Source of the DNA: Lewinellaceae bacterium | GTDB taxonomy: Bacteria > Bacteroidota > Bacteroidia > Chitinophagales > Saprospiraceae | Length of the DNA stretch: 64,000 bases | NCBI GenBank assembly: GCA_020636005.1 | Contig: JACJYR010000001.1 | Coordinates: forward strand, 62,001-126,000 | Direction of reading: 5' to 3' | In this document: positions 26,636-34,815 of the stretch, piece by piece | Layout of the letters: every line of letters starts with the position of its first letter | Numbering within the stretch: position 1 is the first letter of the stretch | Notes under the pieces: generated by a model | Told to the model about the DNA's origin: nothing | Database searches by the model: none | The model's input: the letters and a program-made list of their open reading frames with translations, nothing else | Position numbers and translations under genes: made by a program

Positions 26636-27868
26636 ATGCTCATCATCCAGCGTTTCTTCGACCAAATCGAACGGGAGTTGGGGTACTCGCCCAACCTGGA
26701 CAAGTATTTCGATTTTTTGAAAATGCTGATGGCAAAGCCAATGCCGGACGGGGTGGAGCAACGGCGAAAGGTGGTTTACAAAACAGCATGCTACCTCTTC
26801 TGCGAAAGGGAGCGGGACGAGCAGCGGTTCCAGCAGATTTTCGACCGCATTTTTGACTCGGAGAGGGAGTTGCTGGAAGAGTGGCTCGACAAGGCCAAGG
26901 TGGAAAAGGTGGAGCAAAAAAATGTGGTGAACCAGAAGCCTGCTGACACACCTGTAAGCACACCTGTGAAGGATAAAAAACTATTGGAAGAGGATGACGA
27001 CGCACCCGTGACCAAACCTTGGGAAGGCAGCACCCCCGATAAATACCTGAACCTCTCCATCGGCCTGTCCGATACCGAAAATACTTCCCAAGCGGTGGAG
27101 GACGCCGAGAGCTACGAGGACGATTTCTTTTACACCAACGACTACCACCTCATCACGTTCCGGGAAATGATACAAGGCTGGCGCTACTTCCGGTTGCAGC
27201 AGCCACTGGGTTTTTCGGATGAAATAGACATACCGGCCATCATCCAGGACATCACCAGGGAGGGCATGTTCACGGAGTTGAGGTTCAAAAAAGCATTCCT
27301 CAACCGGGAGGATTCCCTGCTGATTTTGGCCGATTGCAGGGGTTCGATGACGCCATTTCACAGCCTGGTGGACAGTTTGGTAAACACTGCCAAAAAAGAA
27401 GGTGGCCACCACAAAGCACAGGTCTATTATTTTCAAAATTATCCCATGCACTACGTTTACCAAACACCTTATTTTACTAGCCCGAAACATGTGAATGCAG
27501 TATTGAGCAGGGTGAGTTCGGAACATACGTATGTGCTGATCATCAGCGACGCCGGGGCTGCGAAGGGTGTTGTGAACGAGAACAGGTTGAATGCCACTGG
27601 CGTCGTCCCGAAAACAGACAAAGATGGAAATGTTGAAACCAATGAAGCTGGCAAGCCCATCTATACCCTCGACCAGGGCAGTTTTTTAGGCGAACTCTTG
27701 CGCTGTACAAAAGATGTCGTTTGGCTCAACCCCATGCCCCGCAACCGCTGGCGGGGAACCTCCGCCGAAATAATGGCGAACACGCCCAAGGTGAAGATGT
27801 ACTCGCTGTATGATTCGAACCGGCTGGGGTTCACTTTTGCGATCAAGGATTTGTTGTTGGAGGGGTAA
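26636..27868 (+). CDS. vWA-like (CoxE-type) partner of the MoxR ATPase
   Basis: A 410-residue protein. The N-terminal ~90 residues are helical (FFDQIERELGYSPNLDKYFD). A charged, low-complexity linker follows (~90-150). The C-terminal half fits a von Willebrand A domain: LLILADCRGSMTPFHSLVDS corresponds to the MIDAS D-x-S-x-S loop but reads D-C-R-G-S, so one metal ligand is replaced. TYVLIISDAGAAKG supplies the downstream Asp, and VVWLNPMPRNRWRGTSAEIM resembles the CoxE C-terminal strand. MoxR/CoxE-vWA pairs act as chaperone or switch modules. Here it probably bridges the ATPase and the proteolytic components. An altered MIDAS suggests weak or absent Mg2+-dependent ligand binding. Confidence 0.78.
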   Translation: MLIIQRFFDQIERELGYSPNLDKYFDFLKMLMAKPMPDGVEQRRKVVYKTACYLFCERERDEQRFQQIFDRIFDSERELLEEWLDKAKVEKVEQKNVVNQKPADTPVSTPVKDKKLLEEDDDAPVTKPWEGSTPDKYLNLSIGLSDTENTSQAVEDAESYEDDFFYTNDYHLITFREMIQGWRYFRLQQPLGFSDEIDIPAIIQDITREGMFTELRFKKAFLNREDSLLILADCRGSMTPFHSLVDSLVNTAKKEGGHHKAQVYYFQNYPMHYVYQTPYFTSPKHVNAVLSRVSSEHTYVLIISDAGAAKGVVNENRLNATGVVPKTDKDGNVETNEAGKPIYTLDQGSFLGELLRCTKDVVWLNPMPRNRWRGTSAEIMANTPKVKMYSLYDSNRLGFTFAIKDLLLEG

Positions 27869-27974
27869 AGAGGTAGTTGTTTGAAGGTTGTTTGAATTGT
27901 TTGAAGGTTGTTTGAAAATTGTTGGGGGAAGCGGGAAGAGGTGAAAATATTGAAACAACATAAATGAGAAAACT

Positions 27975-28366
27975 ATGACCATTTCCAGATTTGAAGACCT
28001 GATCATTTGGCAATTGGGAAGGGAGTTTGCCAAAGAAATTTTTATACTAACCAAGGAAGAATGCTGAAAAGAGGATTTTGAATTCCGCAAACAAATCTGC
28101 AACTCTTCTGGCTCTATTCCTGACAACATTGCAGAAGGATTCGAGCGGGAGGGCAACAACGAGTTCATTCAATTTTTGAGTATTTCAAAAGGATCTTGTG
28201 GGAGTGCCGCTCCCAGTTGTTCAGGGCATTTGACAGAAATTATATCACAGAAACCCAGTTCAATGATTTGGTAAAAAAGTCAATTACAATTAGCGTGAAA
28301 ATCCACAACACCATAACCACAACTAACGAAGCAGACATTAGAGGCAACAAATTCAAAAACAGATAA
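27975..28366 (+). pseudogene. Broken second four-helix bundle gene
   Basis: The frame from ATG 27975 reads FEDLIIWQLGREFAKEIFI and later FRKQICNSSGSIPDNIAEGF, the same family signature as the intact gene at 26110. An in-frame TGA at 28065-28067 interrupts it after 30 codons. A one-base loss near 28200 shifts the frame, after which RSQLFRAFDRNYITETQFN resumes in another frame to a TAA at 28364. Translation of a full product would need both lesions bypassed. It is flanked by TTTGAAGGTTGTTTGAA-type repeats on the left (27881-27925) and the complementary decamer array on the right. Confidence 0.85.
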
Positions 28367-28380
28367 ACTACCCCACAATT

Positions 28381-28520
28381 TTCAAACAACCTCAAACAAC
28401 CTCAAACGATTTCAAACAACCTCAAACGATTTCAAACGATTTCAAACGATTTCAAACGATATCAAACAACTTCAAACGATTTCAAACGATTTCAAACAAC
28501 CTCAAACGATTTCAAACAAA
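28381..28520. repeat. Fourteen-unit 10-bp tandem array abutting a start codon
   Basis: From 28381 the sequence divides cleanly into 14 decamers of the form (T/C/A)TCAAAC(GAT/AAC), such as TTCAAACGAT and CTCAAACAAC. The last unit ends immediately before ATG 28521. Ten base pairs is close to one helical turn, so the CAAAC tracts are in phase. No separate promoter was seen between the pseudogene and the ATG. Confidence 0.92.
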
Positions 28521-31500
28521 ATGCAATCCATCCTCCCCGACAACTTCCCGCTATCCGACTTGCCGCCCACCGAGCGCTACAAGCTGGAAGCCTTTTACGA
28601 CCGATTCGTCATCAAGCGCTACCGGGAGTACGGCACAGGGCATTTCTGGCTCGCCTGCTATGCGGCGCTGCCCGCCGTGATGACGCCGGATTTGCTGTAC
28701 AAACTGTGGCTGAATTTCTCCAGCTACCACGACGGGAAGGAGATGCGGATACACCACGTGGCGGTGGCGGACTTGATGCTGTCGCCCCTGTTCCAGGAAA
28801 TCACTTTTGAGACCTACGAGATGCCGGTGGAACTGAAAAACGCCCTGCTGAAATACTGGCAGTCAGAATTGAAAGAAGGCAACTACAACCACCTGGCTAC
28901 CTTGGAATCGGTAGCCAAATTCCTGCTCGGCTATACGAAGGTTTTCAGGACAAATGACGCCAGATCGGACGACGCATTCCGGCAGGCACAGGCCGTCACG
29001 GCCTGGAGTTACCTGGACACCCAACGGGCTTCCGCCATGCTCCTCCAGTCATTGGAACAAGCCGGCCAAAAAGCAAAAGAAGAACCCAACAACCGCCTTG
29101 CCCGTGCCGAACAATTGCGCCTGCTCGACGTGGCCCGCCGCACCGACCAGCGCCACGACCTCGGCTTGATGGCGGAAGGGCAGTCAAAACCTGAAAATAT
29201 CAAAGCGCTGGCGGGCTATTCGCAGCAATTGCAAAGCCTGTTGGCCGGTAAGGAAGAAGACGTGCTGCGCATCCTGCAACAGTCGGGCGGCGACCTACAA
29301 CTGATGGACGAGCCAGGTTCGGGCATTTCCATCAAAGCGCCTTCTGCCTTGGTGAAAAAGGCGCAGCCAGAGGAAGTGGAAAAGGAAAAAGGCAAGCTAT
29401 TCCTGTTCCTGGCGGGGATTGATGAATATGCGGACACCAGCCTTCAATTGCAAGGGTGCAAAAACGATGTGGACAACCTCCTGGCCGCGATAAGGCAGTT
29501 GGGATATGAAGCGCAGCAAACCATCGTCCTCAAAGACGAGCAAGCGACAAAAGCGGTTTTTGAAAAAAGCCTGTTGGAAGTGTTCGGCAATTCCGGCCAG
29601 CACGACCAGGTGCTGCTGTTTTTCGCCGGGCATACCACAAGGATAGAAGGCGAATGCAACCTGGTCCTTTTCGACAGCGGCCAGGAGGGCGGCTACCGGG
29701 GCATCACCCTCCGGGAAATATTTGCCCATTACAACCGTACGATGGGCGAGCATTCCTACCTCACCATCTTGCTGGACACCGAACTGGAATCGCTCGAAAC
29801 GCCCAACCCAAAAGTGGCCGTCGTCACGGGCGGCGGCATGGAGGCAGAGGGCGGTTCCCGTTTTATGAACACCCTGCTGCCCATCTGGACGAGGAGCAAG
29901 GGCCGGCTTTCCCTGCAAAAACTGATAGCCGCCGTCCGGAACCAAACCCGCGCCAACCCGGACAATGCGCCTGAACAAACTGTCCAATCGGCCTATTCCA
30001 ATAGCTACGGTTCCTACAACGAGCCTGGCATTGCCGCCACCACCCGCTCGGATGGCACGGATCGGCTGCCCGACCTCTTTGCCTTTCCTGAAATCGCGCA
30101 CCAACCGCTCGTCCGAACCTCTTCGATGGTGCGCCAAATGCAGTCCCTGCTGCGCTCCATCGGATTTTACCAGGGCAGCAGCAATGGCGTGTATAACCAA
30201 GAGACAGACACGGCGCTCCGTGCTTTTTTAGCTGAAAAGCGCATCACCGGAACGCCATCTCCCGATAGCATCCTCCAACAACTGGAAGAAGAAAAACGGT
30301 GGCGGGAAAGCACCTACCCGAAAATCCTGCTGTTTGTTTTTTCCAACCCCGACAACCGCCTGCCCTCCATGAACGAGGAAAAGGAACGGATTCTTTCCAT
30401 GGCCGACGATATCGAAAAACAGACAGGCGCCGAATTGGTCTTCCTCGACAACCCTTCCCGGCAGGAACTGCGGAGCTATTTCAACGATGCCAGCTACCGC
30501 AACCAACTGCTGTTGTTCCACTTTTCCGGCTTCGAGGCCGACCCCGATGGCGATGGAAAGGAGCGTGGTGTGTTCCTCCAAAATGGCAATGAAAAAGCCA
30601 TTATTGACTACGGCGAACTGCACCATTGGCTGGACTTTCAGGAGAACATCCGCCTGTTCTACCTCAATACCTGCTACTCCGCTGAACTGGCCAAAATCCT
30701 GACCATCCGGGGCGTACAGGCTGCCATCGGCGCTCCCGGGCTGGTTTACGACAATTATGCCGCTGAATTTGCCTACCTCCTGTATGAAAATATGCTCAAA
30801 GGGATGACCTTGAAAGAAGCATATGATAAGAATTCATTTGAGCCTTTTGGTGAAGGGCAACACCGCAGCATTGCCCCAGACCAAGGTGAGGAGATGAAGG
30901 GGTTCCAACTTTTCTTTGATTGGGGCAGGCGGGAGGCAGCGGCCAACTGGCGTTGGGAAATTGAGCAGGAACAAAAGCAAACGAAGGAAGAAAAACCAAA
31001 GAAAACGGCCACGGCGCTTTATTTGGAGACCTTGAAACAATTGCTGGAGGAAGATAATTTGGAAATGGTGCTGGACAGGCTGGCGAAGTTCGATACTATT
31101 TTGAGCCTGCATTTGGAAACCGATATTACGATGAACCGCAGCCGTTTCAATCAAAACGAAAGGAGTGTGGCGAGGGGTTTGGTAAATGTTGAAGCCTCTC
31201 AACGGGAAAAACAACAGATACGCTTTTCACTGCTCAGTAAAATAGATGAAATCCCGAGGATGATGGCCCTGCAAAAAGCGGCAGGCGACGCAAGGTGGAT
31301 AGATTTTACGTTGCCTTCGGAGGAAGATATGGTGAAGTTCGAGACGAAGCCGGAGCTGTTGGATTGGTTGGAGAAGGGGTTGGAGGCGGTGAAGGGGATT
31401 GCAATGATAAAAACTGAAGGGAATATGACAGCTTTTGGCATTTTAACGGAAGACGATAATTTAATTTGTAGCCATCGAATTATTCCTACTATGTCCGAAG

Positions 31501-32024
31501 CAGAAAATGTATCCATTGAATTTTATTTTTCAATTAATAATGAGGCTAAAGTCGCTGTTAATGATGTCAAAATGGCCCAAAGATCGTTTGATTACAATGA
31601 TTCAAAAATAACATACTCTATTGTTAAAATAACGGAGAATAATAGGCCACAATATTTGCCAAAATTTCTTTCACCTGTCTCTGATAACGACTTGTCAAAC
31701 TTGAAATCTAATGAAATAGATTTGAGAATTCACTCAAGGATGTTTACATTTAGGTTAAGAGATTTAAAAGATTATCCCCTTGAATTAATATTTCTTGAAG
31801 ATATCAATATCTCAGGTGTAAATATTTTTTACAAACTAAATAATATTGATAAAACCTTATTTGCAGGTACCCCTATTTTTGATTTGGAATGGGATGTTTT
31901 CGCAATACATGAGACGGGGTTTGAGGTATCAAAAGATCAAAATTATCAGGGTGTATTAATCGCTCCCATCCTCCAAGACATCGAGCGCCAAAAAGGCAAC
32001 GACTCCTCCACCTACGCAGCCTGA
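28521..32024 (+). CDS. Large multi-pseudoprotease protein (caspase-, CHAT- and trypsin-like domains)
   Basis: 1167 residues. N-terminal helical module (~1-130, FWLACYAALPAVMTPDLLY), a type seen on other conflict-system proteins. A caspase-like domain (~290-520) keeps His371 (FFAGHT), but the DCC position reads D419-T420-E421, so the nucleophile is gone. A peptidoglycan-binding-like helical segment lies at ~534-580 (QMQSLLRSIGFYQGSSNGVY). A CHAT-like domain (~600-800) keeps Cys718 (LNTCYSAELA) but has HFSGFE instead of HFSGHG. An effector-associated (EAD11-like) helical pair is at ~835-915. The C-terminal trypsin-like domain (~950-1150) reads CSHRIIPT (catalytic His position is Arg986) and FAGTPIFD (Ser position is Ala1115). 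The last ~570 bases are strikingly AT-rich. Probably a scaffold or regulator rather than a protease. Confidence 0.8.
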   Translation: MQSILPDNFPLSDLPPTERYKLEAFYDRFVIKRYREYGTGHFWLACYAALPAVMTPDLLYKLWLNFSSYHDGKEMRIHHVAVADLMLSPLFQEITFETYEMPVELKNALLKYWQSELKEGNYNHLATLESVAKFLLGYTKVFRTNDARSDDAFRQAQAVTAWSYLDTQRASAMLLQSLEQAGQKAKEEPNNRLARAEQLRLLDVARRTDQRHDLGLMAEGQSKPENIKALAGYSQQLQSLLAGKEEDVLRILQQSGGDLQLMDEPGSGISIKAPSALVKKAQPEEVEKEKGKLFLFLAGIDEYADTSLQLQGCKNDVDNLLAAIRQLGYEAQQTIVLKDEQATKAVFEKSLLEVFGNSGQHDQVLLFFAGHTTRIEGECNLVLFDSGQEGGYRGITLREIFAHYNRTMGEHSYLTILLDTELESLETPNPKVAVVTGGGMEAEGGSRFMNTLLPIWTRSKGRLSLQKLIAAVRNQTRANPDNAPEQTVQSAYSNSYGSYNEPGIAATTRSDGTDRLPDLFAFPEIAHQPLVRTSSMVRQMQSLLRSIGFYQGSSNGVYNQETDTALRAFLAEKRITGTPSPDSILQQLEEEKRWRESTYPKILLFVFSNPDNRLPSMNEEKERILSMADDIEKQTGAELVFLDNPSRQELRSYFNDASYRNQLLLFHFSGFEADPDGDGKERGVFLQNGNEKAIIDYGELHHWLDFQENIRLFYLNTCYSAELAKILTIRGVQAAIGAPGLVYDNYAAEFAYLLYENMLKGMTLKEAYDKNSFEPFGEGQHRSIAPDQGEEMKGFQLFFDWGRREAAANWRWEIEQEQKQTKEEKPKKTATALYLETLKQLLEEDNLEMVLDRLAKFDTILSLHLETDITMNRSRFNQNERSVARGLVNVEASQREKQQIRFSLLSKIDEIPRMMALQKAAGDARWIDFTLPSEEDMVKFETKPELLDWLEKGLEAVKGIAMIKTEGNMTAFGILTEDDNLICSHRIIPTMSEAENVSIEFYFSINNEAKVAVNDVKMAQRSFDYNDSKITYSIVKITENNRPQYLPKFLSPVSDNDLSNLKSNEIDLRIHSRMFTFRLRDLKDYPLELIFLEDINISGVNIFYKLNNIDKTLFAGTPIFDLEWDVFAIHETGFEVSKDQNYQGVLIAPILQDIERQKGNDSSTYAA

Positions 32025-32210
32025 CATCTATCATTTTGTAACCCCTCGTTTCAACGAGGGGGCCTGTAAAACCCCGCGACTTACATCTATCTTCTATACA
32101 AAACATCCCATCTACCCAATATATGCCGATGTTTTGCAAAGAAGATAGATGTGGACTATGGTTATTGGTAACCCCCGACTGAAGATCGGGGGTTACAAGA
32201 TGGTAGATGT
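32024..32210. repeat. Symmetric nested foldback element
   Basis: Outer arms 32024-32045 / 32189-32210 and inner arms 32083-32107 / 32128-32152 are inverted copies with two mismatches each. Two GC-rich hairpins (32042-32061 and 32172-32192) sit symmetrically next to the outer arms. The element begins inside the stop codon of the upstream gene. Confidence 0.85.
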
Positions 32211-32668
32211 TTCACAAGAAGAGGCATGACCCATTAACGATTTTTATTTCTACGGTAGCCGCATTGTGCCAAAGCCAGTGCATATTACCCTACCTGCAAA
32301 ATTACATACAGATGGATGATGTGCGGGTCGTTGTTCAGCCAGAATTGATTTCCGTACCTTCAATTGGCCCTTTCCTTCAGCCGTCGTGACCCTTTGTACT
32401 TTCCTTGCGAGTTTGCCTGCACAATTCACAGAAAAACCACTTGCGGCGGACATCCATTTCCATCCTTTTGTCTTTCCTTCTTTTGTTCATTTCTTCCGTT
32501 GCAGTCAACCAGGCAGTGGTATGAAAAAACGGGCGGAAAGCTTCGGGCCGTTGCTGTCCGTGGAAAGTTCGCCGGGCAGCGGGCCGGCTGTCCGGGTAGC
32601 AGGCAAAATCTAAAATGGACGGATTAGGCTAGCTGGAAAAAACTTTACTTTTGCCCAAAATCAGCGCC
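32211..32668. other. Intergenic region, no gene seen
   Basis: About 460 bases with only short open frames and no family resemblance. A TTG at 32651 opens the frame of the next gene, but ATG 32669 is preferred. Confidence 0.4.
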
Positions 32669-34234
32669 ATGCAATACTATCCGATTGGCAAACAGGAATT
32701 CGGGGTCATCCGCCGCAACGATTTTGTCTATGTGGACAAGACGGAATGGGCCTACAAACTGGCCGTTCGCACCTCGCAATATTTCCTCAGCCGGCCCCGC
32801 CGTTTTGGAAAATCGCTGCTTATTTCCACGCTGAAAGAACTGTTCAGCGGCGACCGGGCGCTTTTCAAAGGGCTTTGGATTGAGCAGCACCTTGGGGAAA
32901 TCGAGCAGCGGCCGGTTTTTCATATTTCTTTCAATACGTTGAGTTACAAGCAGTTGGGGTTGGAGAAGGCCATTTCTCAAGCCCTCCAGACTATTGCCGA
33001 CGAGAAAGGTATCCAATTAGATACTGAAGGCATTCCTTCCGTTTTTGGGGAAATCATCAAAAAACTCGCTGCCGAAAAACCCATCGCCATCCTCATTGAC
33101 GAATACGACAAACCCATCATTGATTACCTGCACGATTTCCCGCAGGCGGATGCCAACCGGGAAATCCTCAAATCATTTTACTCCGTGCTGAAAGGTTCGG
33201 AAGACCATATCCACACATTGCTCATCACGGGGGTTTCACAGTTCAGCAAAGTGTCCATTTTTTCTGACCTGAACCACTTGCGGGATTTGTCTTTGGATGA
33301 TAATTTTTCCACTATCACCGGTTTTACACAAGCGGAAGTCAACGCTTATTTCGGGGAACGCATCGTGGAAATTGCGGGGGAGCACCGTATGCCTTTAGCG
33401 GAAATTACCCAAAAAATAAAGCAGAACTACAACGGCTATTCCTGGGACGGGGTGAATTATGTTTACAACCCATTTTCGCTCCTGAGTTTTTTAGAAAGCG
33501 GCACGTTCAACAATTATTGGTTTGAAACAGGCACACCCACCTTTTTGGTGAAACACATCAAAAACCAGTTGCTGCCCCAATCGCTCGAAGGGGTCATTGT
33601 CAGGAAAGGCGACTTCAACAAATTCGACCTCTCCAACCTCGACGTGATACCGGTCATGTTCCAAACGGGCTACCTCACCATCAAGTCGGCGGAAGGTTCC
33701 GGTATGGATGCATGGCTCACCCTGGGCTACCCCAATGGCGAGGTGCGCTTTTCTTTTGAGCAAAACCTCCTCTCCGACTATGCGGGGCAAGTGCCATCCA
33801 TGGTCAACCAGCAAGTTTATTACCTGAAAAAAAGCCTCGAAAACCTGGATGCCGAGGCTTTTGTGAAACACCTGAAAGGTTTTTTCGCCGCCGTCCCCTT
33901 CGACACCTCGCCGCCGCCCGGCAGGCAATTGCCCGAACTGTGGGAAGGCTTTTTCCATGCCCTCACCTTCCTGCTCCTGCGGGTGCTCGGCCTCGACGTG
34001 CAGGCGGAGGTCGCCTCTGCCAAAGGCCGTTCCGATGCAGTGGTCATTATGCCCAACTGCATCTGGGTCATGGAATTGAAGCTCGGCACGGCCGTGAGCG
34101 CCCTGAACCAAATCAAAAAGCAAGGCTACGCCGAGCCTTACCTCACCGCCGGCAAACCCGTCATGTTGCTCGGCCTGGGTTTCGACAGCGCCACCCGCAA
34201 TGTGAAAAGCGCTAAATGGCAGCGATTGGGGTAG
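32669..34234 (+). CDS. AAA-ATPase-like / PD-(D/E)XK nuclease family protein
   Basis: A 521-residue protein of the large Bacteroidota 'AAA-ATPase_like plus DUF1703' family. The N-terminus has the family opening YPIGKQEFGVIRRNDFVYVDKT and a P-loop-like PRRFGKSLLISTLKELF (~residues 44-60). IAILIDEYDKPIIDYL is the Walker B-like strand, and LLITGVSQFSKVSIFSDLN follows. The C-terminal ~120 residues contain a PD-(D/E)XK core: GRSDAVVIM then WVMELKL (D-x(n)-E-x-K). These proteins are common, recently duplicated and of unknown function, with nuclease or defence roles suspected. It follows the conflict island but has its own spacing, so membership is uncertain. Confidence 0.88.
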   Translation: MQYYPIGKQEFGVIRRNDFVYVDKTEWAYKLAVRTSQYFLSRPRRFGKSLLISTLKELFSGDRALFKGLWIEQHLGEIEQRPVFHISFNTLSYKQLGLEKAISQALQTIADEKGIQLDTEGIPSVFGEIIKKLAAEKPIAILIDEYDKPIIDYLHDFPQADANREILKSFYSVLKGSEDHIHTLLITGVSQFSKVSIFSDLNHLRDLSLDDNFSTITGFTQAEVNAYFGERIVEIAGEHRMPLAEITQKIKQNYNGYSWDGVNYVYNPFSLLSFLESGTFNNYWFETGTPTFLVKHIKNQLLPQSLEGVIVRKGDFNKFDLSNLDVIPVMFQTGYLTIKSAEGSGMDAWLTLGYPNGEVRFSFEQNLLSDYAGQVPSMVNQQVYYLKKSLENLDAEAFVKHLKGFFAAVPFDTSPPPGRQLPELWEGFFHALTFLLLRVLGLDVQAEVASAKGRSDAVVIMPNCIWVMELKLGTAVSALNQIKKQGYAEPYLTAGKPVMLLGLGFDSATRNVKSAKWQRLG

Positions 34235-34364
34235 CGACCAAACCGCCATTTCATACTTTCGTGGTATTGCCTGATTGAACAAACCATGCGTAAGTTTAGG
34301 CTTTGAAACAAATCTGGAGGCCATATCTCAGGGTAACACTCTGAAATCCGAAATCCGAAATCAA

Positions 34365-34743
34365 ATGCCCATCCGAGTAGCCATCGTGGAAGACGACGCC
34401 GAAACCCGCACCAGCGTTGAATTTGTCATGTTTATAGACCACACCAATACGAAAAAAGTTTTCGGGGCGCTCGCCGTTCGGCATCTTCCTCAACGTGCCG
34501 ATCAACAATACTTCGCTGGTAAAAAACACGGTGTACATCGCCCTCAACAACGAGATTTTCATCAATGGCCAGACCGACATCGGTGACGGCCGCACGGTGC
34601 AGTTGTTCGACCGCAACCGAACCTATCTGGGGATGGGCTACAACATCCTCGACAACCTGCGGGTGCAGGGCGGCTGGATGAAACAGACGACCGTGAACTG
34701 GAGCAAAGGGCAGGCACAGCTGAGCCTGCACCATAGTTTTTAG
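34365..34743 (+). pseudogene. Composite of a response-regulator start and a DUF2490 C-terminal piece
   Basis: From ATG 34365 the frame reads MPIRVAIVEDDAETRTS, the unmistakable N-terminus of a receiver domain (acidic pocket EDD). It then leaves the family within ~20 codons. In another frame, ~34438-34743 encodes IALNNEIFINGQTD...FDRNRTYLGMGYNI...QLSLHHSF, the C-terminal strands of a DUF2490 outer-membrane barrel like the gene at 34816-35529. The two pieces are joined without an intact gene, as expected from a deletion fusing two neighbours. Confidence 0.7.
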
Positions 34744-34815
34744 AGGGGGAAAAGTGAGGGGTAGGCATCCAGGAACCAGGGCAGGATGCCATCGTGATGT
34801 TCATTTCAGATAGGC

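Noticed and set aside
26110..28366. Diversity-generating retroelement, suggested by Avd-like four-helix bundles
   Set aside because: No reverse transcriptase and no template/variable repeat pair were seen. The family is also common outside such elements.
28381..28520. Possible CRISPR or coding repeat
   Set aside because: The unit is only 10 bp with no spacers, and the array contains no ORF of its own.
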